Source: Ignavibacteriales bacterium
GTDB taxonomy: Bacteria; Bacteroidota; Ignavibacteria; Ignavibacteriales; Ignavibacteriaceae
Direction of reading: 5' to 3'
Assembly (NCBI GenBank): GCA_020061995.1
Contig: JAGUXE010000156.1
Span: 1-6,413, forward strand
Length of the DNA stretch: 6,413 bases
Positions 1 to 5,977 of the stretch are shown here, one piece after another. The notes beneath the pieces were generated by a model, which was not told where the DNA came from, made no database searches, and worked only from the letters and a program-made list of their open reading frames with translations. The position numbers and the translations under genes were made by a program. Every line of letters starts with the position of its first letter. Positions within the stretch are counted from its first letter, which is position 1.

Positions 1-269
1 CGCAGATTGAATTGGCAGCTCAAAATCTGACAAATTCCTTAAAACCGGGGGGTAAAATGATTGTCACTGTTGATGCACATAATAAAAATTTCTTAAAAAA
101 AATATTTCAGAAAATTCCGGGTGATATTCTTCACCCGCATCAATTAGATGAAAAAGATTATATCTCCGTTTTTGAAAAAAGTGGTTTGAGTTTTGTCTCC
201 TCATCATTTCTCAAGCGTGATTTTATCTTTGGTCATCTTCTTTTAATGTTCGAAAAGAGAAATACTTGA
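1..269 (+). CDS. Class I SAM-dependent methyltransferase, C-terminal fragment (5' end outside window)
   Basis: The reading frame is open from base 3 and ends at TGA 267-269, so the visible 88 residues are the C-terminal end of a longer protein. The TTG at 12 is not a credible start. The segment has the late elements of a Rossmann-fold methyltransferase: an LKPGGK turn after an amphipathic helix (bases 39-56), then a hydrophobic strand (MIVTVDAH), an HPHQL segment, a helix (YISVFEKSGL) and a final beta-hairpin ending FGHLLLMFEKR. LKPGG followed by a strand is typical of the motif after the SAM-binding core in type 11/12 methyltransferases. The SAM-binding GxGxG motif and any substrate-specifying part lie upstream, so the substrate (small molecule, lipid or glycan) cannot be named. 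It is separated from uppS by 182 bases and is probably not part of the envelope operon. Confidence 0.7.
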   Translation, partial: QIELAAQNLTNSLKPGGKMIVTVDAHNKNFLKKIFQKIPGDILHPHQLDEKDYISVFEKSGLSFVSSSFLKRDFIFGHLLLMFEKRNT

Positions 270-274
270 TTAAA

Positions 275-321
275 AAAGAGCCTTAAAGAAATGCCCTAAC
301 TCTTTGTAGTATATATTTTTT
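275..321 (+). terminator. Weak candidate terminator after the methyltransferase
   Basis: AAAGAG (275-280) can pair with CTCTTT (300-305), and inner TTA (283-285) with TAA (297-299) across a two-base bulge, giving a hairpin six bases after the stop codon. The only T tract (316-321) lies 10 bases past the stem rather than next to it, so this is not a canonical intrinsic terminator. Its position after a gene end is the main argument for it. Confidence 0.22.
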
Positions 322-368
322 CCTTTCATTAATTTAGTTAGAATGATTAACTTTCTTTTCTGAATTTT

Positions 369-396
369 GTAATGTAGCATATTATCTCTACATTAC
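369..396. repeat. Perfect 9-bp inverted repeat upstream of uppS
   Basis: GTAATGTAG (369-377) and CTACATTAC (388-396) are exact reverse complements around a 10-base AT-rich spacer (378-387). Two T-G pairs could extend the stem outward. No T tract follows on either strand, so it does not look like a terminator. It lies 55 bases before the uppS start, in the region where the operon promoter should be. It could be a dimeric regulator site or a leader-RNA hairpin; the sequence does not decide between these. Confidence 0.45.
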
Positions 397-434
397 GGCT
401 TATTCACTTACAAAGGTAATTCGGTTATTATTTG

Positions 435-439
435 AAGGA
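435..439 (+). promoter_or_regulatory. Probable ribosome binding site for uppS
   Basis: AAGGA lies 12 bases before the TTG start at 452. That is slightly long but usable. It is only one base from the ATG at 441, which opens a four-codon ORF (M-K-E-L-stop, 441-455) and would be too close for normal initiation. A purine-rich stretch (GAAAGAG, 443-449) closer to the TTG may also help. Confidence 0.4.
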
Positions 440-451
440 TATGAAAGAGCT

Positions 452-1264
452 TTGACAAAAGCAAAAATAGCAGATGATCACCAATCCCAAAACTTATTGA
501 AAGAGTCAGGGGAAATTCCTCGACATATAGCAATAATAATGGATGGCAACGGAAGGTGGGCGCATGGTAAAGGTTTACCGCGTTATGCAGGGCACAAAGT
601 TGGCGTTGATTCCGTTCGTGATATTGTTGAGGCGAGTGCGCAACTTGGTGTGAAGTATTTGACTCTTTATACTTTTTCAACTGAAAATTGGAAAAGACCT
701 AAAGAGGAAGTTTCAACTCTTATGAGACTTCTTTTAAAAACTCTCAAAAAAGAGTTAAATGAACTCAACAAGAACAACGTGCGTCTAACTACAATTGGCG
801 ATACAGCCTCTCTCCCGGCAGAAGTTCAGGCCGAGTTCAATGATGCAGTTGAAAAAACTAAAAATAACACCGGTTTAATATTAGTTCTTGCTTTAAGCTA
901 TAGCGGAAGATGGGAAATTCTGCAAGCTGTAAAAAATATTGCCATGAAAGTTAAAGAGAATAAACTTCAGTTAGACGAAATCACTTCTGAATTATTCGAT
1001 AAACATTTAACAACTGGTGAACTTCCCGACCCCGATTTATTAATAAGAACCGGAAACGAATTCCGTGTAAGCAATTTTCTTTTATGGCAGATTGCTTATA
1101 CCGAATTATATATATCAAGCGTTTATTGGCCTGAGTTTAGACGAAAAAATCTTTACGAAGCAATAAAGGATTTTCAAAAACGAGAAAGAAGATTTGGTAA
1201 AGTTAGTGAACAACTTCATAAGAATGAAAAAGGCTCCAAGAATGTCTTATCCCGCTCAAAATAA
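452..1264 (+). CDS. uppS: Isoprenyl transferase / undecaprenyl diphosphate synthase (cis-prenyltransferase)
   Basis: This cytosolic, membrane-associated enzyme adds isopentenyl diphosphate units in cis to farnesyl diphosphate, giving the C55 polyprenyl diphosphate used, after dephosphorylation, as carrier lipid for peptidoglycan and surface glycans. The 270 residues are close to the family norm of about 250, with a short N-terminal lead and a C-terminal tail. Family motifs are present: MDGNGRWA (30-37) with the Mg-binding Asp31, His48 in YAGHK, YTFSTENWKRP (73-83), LSYSGRWEI (148-156), and DPDLLIRTGNEFRVSNFLLWQ (193-213), followed by Glu218, equivalent to the second metal ligand. Arg205 and Ser207 of the diphosphate site are kept. 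The frame is closed by TAA at 416-418, so TTG 452 is the only plausible start; the first in-frame ATG is codon 30, inside the catalytic motif. The last 23 bases overlap bamA. Function is confident; the start is less so. Confidence 0.93.
   Translation: MTKAKIADDHQSQNLLKESGEIPRHIAIIMDGNGRWAHGKGLPRYAGHKVGVDSVRDIVEASAQLGVKYLTLYTFSTENWKRPKEEVSTLMRLLLKTLKKELNELNKNNVRLTTIGDTASLPAEVQAEFNDAVEKTKNNTGLILVLALSYSGRWEILQAVKNIAMKVKENKLQLDEITSELFDKHLTTGELPDPDLLIRTGNEFRVSNFLLWQIAYTELYISSVYWPEFRRKNLYEAIKDFQKRERRFGKVSEQLHKNEKGSKNVLSRSK
1227..1233 (+). promoter_or_regulatory. Ribosome binding site favouring the bamA start at 1242
   Basis: AAAAAGG ends eight bases before ATG 1242 and lies inside the 3' end of uppS. 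The alternative ATG at 1224 and the TTG at 1194 have no comparable purine-rich motif upstream. This favours a start at 1242 and suggests coupling to uppS translation. Confidence 0.4.
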
Positions 1265-3743
1265 ATTAATTAATTTTTGCTTAATTGTTTTTTTACTTTT
1301 CTTCCTTACCGATTTTACTTCTGCACAAGGAGTAAAAAATTCTTATAAAATTTTAGGAATTTCAGTCGAAGGAAATCGTTCCGCAGATGCACGTACCGTG
1401 ATTGTCAATAGCGGATTGAAGATTGATGATGAAATTCAAGTACCCGGGGATCAAACTATAAACGCTATACGTCAACTCTGGTCACTTAATATTTTTTCTG
1501 ATGTCCAGATTGTTATTGATAAACAAATCGGCGATGGTGTATTTCTTCTTATTAAAGTTGAAGAATATAACAGAGTCGAGAAAACAATTTTCCGTGGAAA
1601 TGATGACGTGAGTACTTCTGATCTCGAAAAGAAAGTAAACTTAATTCGTGGACAAATATTGAAGCCTCAAGAAGTTCAACGGATGAAGGTTACAATTCAA
1701 AAGCTGTACGATGAAGAAGGATTATTGAATGCGGAAATCTCTCCGAAATATTTTATCTTTTATAAAGCCGATACTTCCAAAAACGATGTAACCGTTACTT
1801 GGCGTAATAAAAGTGATTTCGCCGAAGAATATTCGGATGAATATTCTCTTACAGAAAAAGCAAATACTAATCTTATAGAAAAAATAAAAGATAGAATCCT
1901 GCTCGTTTTTGATATTAAAGAAAATGATCAGGTAAAAGTTAGAGAAATAAAATTTGTTGGGAACAAAGCCTTTGATGATGATGACTTGAAGGGGGAATTT
2001 AAAGAAACAAGTGAAGCGGTTTGGTGGAAATTCTGGAACAGTGCAAAATTTGACAGAGTTAAATTTGATGAAGATAAAAAACTAATCCAAAAATTTTATC
2101 AAAAAAGCGGTTACCGCGATGCAGAGGTAATTAAAGACTCAATCGTATATCTTAATGATAAAAAAGATATGCATGTCTACCTTTATATTCATGAGGGTCC
2201 GCAGTATAAAGTTCGAAACATTACCTGGGAAGGGAATACAATTTATACAAGTGAATATCTGACTGAACGTCTCGGTTTTGTTAAAGGTGAAATTTTCGAT
2301 TATGATAAATTCAATCAAAACCTGAGACAAAACGAGAGACAGAATGATATTTCTTCATTATATCTTGATAATGGCTATTTAACCTTTCGCCTTAACCCAA
2401 TCGAAACAAAAGTTGGCGAAGATTCACTTGATATACTAATTCAGTTGGTTGAGAAAAATCAATTTAGAGTCGGTAAAGTTGATATTGGCGGTAATGACAA
2501 AACGAAAGACAAAGTTATTCGTCGTGAACTTTATACCGTTCCTGGAGATTATTTCAACCGAGCATACATGATTAGAAGTTTACAGCAGTTGGCAAATCTT
2601 CAATACTTTAACGTAGAAAAACTATATGTAGAAGGGGTTGATTATCAACTCGAAAACGATAGCACAGTTAGTGTTGCTTTTAAAGTAGAAGAACGCTCAA
2701 GCGATTATTTGAATGCTTCAGTTGGTTATAGCGGAAGTTTCGGTTTTAGTGGCGCAGTTGGAGTTACGTTAACTAACTTTTCAATTGCCGAACCATTTTC
2801 TCTTGGCGGTGGACAAATTTTAAGCTTCAACTGGCAGTTCGGAGTCGGTAATATTTATAGAACATTTTCTCTTGGATTTACCGAACCCTGGTTGTATGAC
2901 ACACCAACATTAATCGGTTTTGATTTCTTCGATACACGCCAACAATATATTTACGATTTAAGACAATCAGGCGGTTCAGTTAAGTTAGGCAGAAGATTAA
3001 AATGGCCTGATGATTATTTTTACGTTCAGGGGATGTTCCGTTATCAGAATAATAATGTTATTAACGGTGCGAGCTTTTATCGGGAAGGCAAAACTCAACA
3101 GTTTACTTTAGGGGCAACGATCTCAAGACGAAATGTTGATAATCCCATTTTCCCCTCTGCCGGATCATCATTAATTTTAGATGGTGAAATCTCGGGCGGT
3201 CCATTTTTACCCGGCGATGTTGATTACTATAAAATTTCATTCAAAGCCGAGTGGTATAAACGAATATTCAACAGCAGCAAACTTGCACTATATACCGTTG
3301 CTGATATCGGTTATTTAGAAGAAATTAAGTATGGAACCCCAATTCAGCCATTTGAATATTTCTACATGGGAGGTAATGGACTAATAATAGCGACTACACC
3401 ATTACGTGGTTATGATGATAGAAGCGTTGGTCCTTTAAATGTGAACGGTGATGTTATCGGTGGAAGAGTCTCGGCACGTTATACCGCCGAATTACGTTTT
3501 GCAGTAACCCTTGACCCAATGCCTTTATATCTTCTTGCTTTTGCTGAAGCCGGAAACGTTTTTGAAAATTTAAATAGTGCCTCTGCATTTAATTTAAGAA
3601 GATCTGCCGGAGTTGGTGCAAGAATTATGATTAATCCAATCGGCTTAATCGGCTTTGATCTTGGTTATGGTTTTGATAGAAAAGCTGTTGATGGAAAAGA
3701 TCCCTCTTGGGTTTTCCACTTTCAGTTTGGTAAAGGTTTTTAA
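1242..3743 (+). CDS. bamA: Outer membrane protein assembly factor BamA (Omp85 family)
   Basis: BamA is the essential outer-membrane core of the BAM complex, which folds and inserts beta-barrel proteins. With the 1242 start it has 833 residues: a signal peptide (about 1-29, hydrophobic core LINFCLIVFLLFF, cleavage likely near TSA-QG), five POTRA domains (about 35-107, 112-228, 231-315, 321-404, 407-484) and a C-terminal 16-stranded barrel (485-833). Each POTRA domain has the strand-loop Gly-Asn signature: EGN 43-45, RGN 118-120, VGN 239-241, EGN 330-332, GGN 416-418. The barrel has the family-defining LRGY motif (721-724), equivalent to VRGF in loop 6, a preceding FYMGG, and a C-terminal aromatic beta-signal ending FGKGF. 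POTRA3 has a WWKFW segment typical of Bacteroidota-like BamA. POTRA2 appears about 35-40 residues longer than usual. The start overlaps uppS by 23 bases; ATG 1224 (839 residues) is an alternative. skp follows directly, matching its role as client donor. Confidence 0.95.
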   Translation: MSYPAQNKLINFCLIVFLLFFLTDFTSAQGVKNSYKILGISVEGNRSADARTVIVNSGLKIDDEIQVPGDQTINAIRQLWSLNIFSDVQIVIDKQIGDGVFLLIKVEEYNRVEKTIFRGNDDVSTSDLEKKVNLIRGQILKPQEVQRMKVTIQKLYDEEGLLNAEISPKYFIFYKADTSKNDVTVTWRNKSDFAEEYSDEYSLTEKANTNLIEKIKDRILLVFDIKENDQVKVREIKFVGNKAFDDDDLKGEFKETSEAVWWKFWNSAKFDRVKFDEDKKLIQKFYQKSGYRDAEVIKDSIVYLNDKKDMHVYLYIHEGPQYKVRNITWEGNTIYTSEYLTERLGFVKGEIFDYDKFNQNLRQNERQNDISSLYLDNGYLTFRLNPIETKVGEDSLDILIQLVEKNQFRVGKVDIGGNDKTKDKVIRRELYTVPGDYFNRAYMIRSLQQLANLQYFNVEKLYVEGVDYQLENDSTVSVAFKVEERSSDYLNASVGYSGSFGFSGAVGVTLTNFSIAEPFSLGGGQILSFNWQFGVGNIYRTFSLGFTEPWLYDTPTLIGFDFFDTRQQYIYDLRQSGGSVKLGRRLKWPDDYFYVQGMFRYQNNNVINGASFYREGKTQQFTLGATISRRNVDNPIFPSAGSSLILDGEISGGPFLPGDVDYYKISFKAEWYKRIFNSSKLALYTVADIGYLEEIKYGTPIQPFEYFYMGGNGLIIATTPLRGYDDRSVGPLNVNGDVIGGRVSARYTAELRFAVTLDPMPLYLLAFAEAGNVFENLNSASAFNLRRSAGVGARIMINPIGLIGFDLGYGFDRKAVDGKDPSWVFHFQFGKGF

Positions 3744-3768
3744 ATAATTAGTTCAATTAAAAAATAAT

Positions 3769-3774
3769 AAGGAA
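3769..3774 (+). promoter_or_regulatory. Ribosome binding site for skp copy 1 (supports GTG start)
   Basis: AAGGAA ends six bases before the GTG at 3781. The ideal spacing, and the fact that GTG opens a complete signal peptide (Met-Lys-Lys-Leu then a hydrophobic core), establish GTG 3781 as the start. Confidence 0.65.
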
Positions 3775-3780
3775 ATAATA

Positions 3781-4308
3781 GTGAAAAAACTTTCAGTTAT
3801 ACTCGCTTTTATGCTGTTGGGCGGCTCTTTGGTATTTGCTCAGTCAACTCAAAAAACAGGTTATGTAGATTCAGAAGTTATTCTTAAACAAGTTCCTGAA
3901 GCAATTAAAGCTCAAGGCGAATTAGATGCATTAATCGGAAGATGGAACGCCCAAGTAGATAGCATGAGTCAATCTTTACAACAAGAATATGGCGATTATC
4001 AAAAGCAGGCAGCTAATATGCCTGAAGCTAAAAGAAAAGAAACCGAACAAAAACTTGTTCTTCAGCAGCAAACTATTGAAGAATTTCGTCGTTCGAAATT
4101 TGCACAAGGAACAGGAGAAATTTATGGCAAACAGGAACAACTCTTAAAACCGGTTAAAGAAAAAATCTTTGCGGCAATTGAATCAGTAGCTAAAGATGAA
4201 GGAATGTCCTTTATATTTGATAAGAGCGGTGATATTCTTCTACTTTATGCTGATGCTTCATACGACATAACCTTTAAAGTTCTTGATAAACTTAAAAGAG
4301 GAAAATAA
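3781..4308 (+). CDS. skp: OmpH/Skp family periplasmic chaperone, copy 1
   Basis: Skp-type proteins are trimeric periplasmic holdases that bind unfolded outer-membrane proteins and pass them to BamA. The 175-residue precursor has a signal peptide (1-20, cleavage VFA-QS) and a mature protein of about 155 residues, the usual Skp size. It begins with the family strand GYVDSEVILKQ (27-37), continues as long helices rich in Gln, Glu, Lys and Arg (about 40-130, the coiled-coil tentacles), and returns to the body with the strand MSFIFDKSGDILLLYA (142-157) and a last helix. The gene starts with GTG, has a good ribosome binding site, and lies 37 bases after bamA, so the two are probably co-transcribed. 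A strong terminator follows. It is paralogous to the next gene, about 40% identical by hand alignment. The family is clear; division of labour between the copies is unknown. Confidence 0.88.
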   Translation: MKKLSVILAFMLLGGSLVFAQSTQKTGYVDSEVILKQVPEAIKAQGELDALIGRWNAQVDSMSQSLQQEYGDYQKQAANMPEAKRKETEQKLVLQQQTIEEFRRSKFAQGTGEIYGKQEQLLKPVKEKIFAAIESVAKDEGMSFIFDKSGDILLLYADASYDITFKVLDKLKRGK

Positions 4309-4328
4309 TTTTTTTTGACTTTCTGATT

Positions 4329-4365
4329 AATCGCCTTGCCGTTAAATTTCGGTAAGGTGATTTTT
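4329..4365 (+). terminator. Strong rho-independent terminator between the two skp genes
   Basis: A 13-bp stem is formed by 4329-4341 (AATCGCCTTGCCG) and 4350-4362 (CGGTAAGGTGATT), with two G-U pairs and no mismatch. The loop is 8 bases (4342-4349). The run TTTTT at 4361-4365 overlaps the stem base. It lies 20 bases after the stop of skp copy 1 and 45 bases before skp copy 2. The opposite strand has no T run in the right place, so it acts on + strand transcripts. It should end or attenuate the uppS-bamA-skp transcript. Confidence 0.82.
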
Positions 4366-4410
4366 CATTTGCAATATTTATTACAAAAATAGTATATACT
4401 TGAGGTTTAT

Positions 4411-4932
4411 ATGAAACCGGTAAAATATTTATTACTCTTTACTCTTCTACTCTTTTCATCTTTTTCTATAGCTCAATCCAAAATTGGTTATGTTGATTCA
4501 GATGCAATAATGGAACAGCTAACCGAGGCACAAGATGCTAGACAACAACTCGATGCTTTCATTCAAGAATGGCAATCTGAACTTAAAAGGCTGGAGAATG
4601 AATGGAAATCAAAATATGATGATTATGAAAAAAGAAAATTGATTATGTCCGATCAAAACCGCTCTGAGCTTGAAAGTGAATTGATAAAACTTGAACAGGG
4701 AATCGGTGATTTCCGCGAAAAGAAATTCGGGACAAACGGTGAACTTTTTCTGAAACAGGATGAACTTATGAAACCTGTTCAGAATAAAGTATTTACAGTT
4801 ATTAAAGAAGTTGCAATAAGTGAAGAGCTTGATTTTGTGCTTGATAGAAGCGGCGGAGTTCTTCTTCTTTATGCAAAAGAGAAGTATGATATAACAGGCT
4901 TAGTTTTAGAAAAACTTAAAAAAGTGCAATGA
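4411..4932 (+). CDS. OmpH/Skp family periplasmic chaperone, copy 2
   Basis: This is a second Skp-like periplasmic protein of 173 residues, with a signal peptide (1-21, hydrophobic core YLLLFTLLLFSSFSI, cleavage SIA-QS). The mature part runs colinearly with copy 1 with a single one-residue gap near position 108. Shared blocks are GYVDS (26-30), a W at 54, YDDYEKR (69-75), FREKKF (101-106), KQ..L.KPV (115-123), DRSGGVLLLYA (145-155) and YDIT (159-162). The central helical region (about 45-105) is more charged and more diverged than the ends, which may change client or partner preference. GAGG at 4402-4405, five bases before ATG, is a reasonable ribosome binding site. The gene overlaps lpxD by ATGA, so they are translationally coupled, while the upstream terminator separates it from copy 1. 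Whether it acts as a true chaperone or an adapted paralog cannot be told here. Confidence 0.85.
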   Translation: MKPVKYLLLFTLLLFSSFSIAQSKIGYVDSDAIMEQLTEAQDARQQLDAFIQEWQSELKRLENEWKSKYDDYEKRKLIMSDQNRSELESELIKLEQGIGDFREKKFGTNGELFLKQDELMKPVQNKVFTVIKEVAISEELDFVLDRSGGVLLLYAKEKYDITGLVLEKLKKVQ

Positions 4933-5972
4933 GAATAACAATTCAAGAAATTGCCGATTTAACCGGCGCGGTAATTTCCGGAGATACCTCTGTTGGAATA
5001 AATCAAGTTGCGAAAATTGACGAAGCAAAATTGGGGGATATAACATTCCTCTACCTTTCTAATTATGAAAAATTTTTTTCGACTACTAAAGCTTCTGCAA
5101 TATTTGTAAAGCCGGGCTTTAATAAAACTCGCGATGATATTGTTTATCTAGAAGTTAAAGACCCCAATAAAGCTTTTTTATCTGTAATCCTCAAATATTT
5201 TACATATGAACACCCTCTTTCCGGCATTGATAATAGTGCTTCCATCGATCTATCTGTAAAGATGGGAACCAATTGCGCAATTGGTAAAAATGTGGTTGTT
5301 TCTGCCGGTTGTGTTATTGGTGACAACACAAAAATATTTCACAATACTGTTTTAATGGAGAATGTTGAAATTGGTGAGGATTCTTTAATTTATCCCAATG
5401 TAAGCGTAAGAGAAAACTGTAAAATTGGTAATCGTGTAATCATTCACTCAGGATCGGTGATTGGTTCCGATGGATTCGGTTTTTCACCCAATGAAAAAGG
5501 TGAATACACTAAAATCCCTCAAATAGGAAATGTAGTTATTGAAGATGACGTTGAACTTGGTTCAAATGTTTCTATTGACCGCGCTGCTATAGGCTCAACA
5601 GTTATTAAAAAAGGAGTGAAGATAGACAACCTTGTGCAAATTGCCCATAATGTTGTTATCGGTGAAAATACTGTATTATCAGGACAGGTCGGAATTGCAG
5701 GAAGCACACATATCGGAAAAAATTGTATCCTTGCAGGGCAAGTCGGTATTTCGGGTCATATAGAAATTGCAGATAAAACAATAGTTGCAGCTCAAAGCGG
5801 AATATCAAAAACGATAACTAAACCGGGAATGTATTTCGGTTATCCCGCAAAAGAACATCGCGAAGCACTTAGAATTGAAGGGCATATCCGCAATCTCGAT
5901 AATTACGCTAAACAAATAAAAGATTTTGAAAAGCGAATTAAAGAGTTAGAGGAAAAGTTGGAGAAGAAATAA
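4929..5972 (+). CDS. lpxD: UDP-3-O-(3-hydroxyacyl)glucosamine N-acyltransferase LpxD
   Basis: LpxD transfers a 3-hydroxyacyl chain from acyl carrier protein to the amine of UDP-3-O-acyl-glucosamine, the third step of lipid A synthesis, in the cytosol. The 347 residues match the family (E. coli 341). Visible parts are an N-terminal uridine-binding domain (about 1-100, with GDITFL at 36-41 and a KASAIFV strand at 54-60), a left-handed parallel beta-helix built of hexapeptide repeats (about 101-290, such as IGKNVV, IGENTV, IGKNCI), and a C-terminal helical arm (about 305-347) ending in a Lys/Glu-rich coiled coil. Catalytic His240 lies in VQIAHNVVIG (236-245), and the GSDGFGF loop (179-185) and FGYPAKEHRE (303-312) are typical. 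LpxA lacks this N-terminal domain, so LpxD is the better call. The start overlaps the skp copy 2 stop as ATGA, with no strong ribosome binding site of its own, which suggests translational coupling. No fabZ or lpxA follows. Confidence 0.95.
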   Translation: MRITIQEIADLTGAVISGDTSVGINQVAKIDEAKLGDITFLYLSNYEKFFSTTKASAIFVKPGFNKTRDDIVYLEVKDPNKAFLSVILKYFTYEHPLSGIDNSASIDLSVKMGTNCAIGKNVVVSAGCVIGDNTKIFHNTVLMENVEIGEDSLIYPNVSVRENCKIGNRVIIHSGSVIGSDGFGFSPNEKGEYTKIPQIGNVVIEDDVELGSNVSIDRAAIGSTVIKKGVKIDNLVQIAHNVVIGENTVLSGQVGIAGSTHIGKNCILAGQVGISGHIEIADKTIVAAQSGISKTITKPGMYFGYPAKEHREALRIEGHIRNLDNYAKQIKDFEKRIKELEEKLEKK

Positions 5973-5977
5973 TCCTC

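Noticed and set aside
336..352. Short inverted repeat AGTTA / TAACT upstream of uppS
   Set aside because: Five pairs with a 7-base loop in AT-rich DNA is expected by chance, and no T run or promoter context supports it.
408..680. Minus-strand open frame of 90 codons across the uppS start
   Set aside because: It lies opposite strongly conserved uppS codons, has a low-complexity Leu/His/Phe-rich composition and shows no recognisable domain; it is a shadow of uppS.
1194..1241. Longer bamA reading frame from TTG 1194
   Set aside because: It adds 16 residues before the signal peptide, deepens the overlap with uppS to 71 bases and has no ribosome binding site. ATG 1242, or less likely ATG 1224, gives a normal signal peptide.
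2139..2330. Minus-strand open frame inside bamA
   Set aside because: It is antisense to POTRA domain 4 of BamA, with no motif or ribosome binding site of note.
4309..4316. Run of eight T directly after the skp copy 1 stop codon
   Set aside because: No GC-containing stem precedes it; the real terminator is the hairpin at 4329-4365.
4369..4400. Possible sigma70-like promoter (TTGCAA at 4369-4374, TATATA at 4393-4398) before skp copy 2
   Set aside because: The -10 lies so close to the ATG at 4411 that the transcript would start about at the ribosome binding site (GAGG, 4402-4405). The TATACT alternative has a 20-base spacer. AT-rich sequence gives such matches by chance.
5144..5707. Two minus-strand open frames inside lpxD (5144-5329 and 5519-5707)
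   Set aside because: Both lie opposite the LpxD hexapeptide-repeat region. The regular repeat codons leave the antisense frame open by composition.
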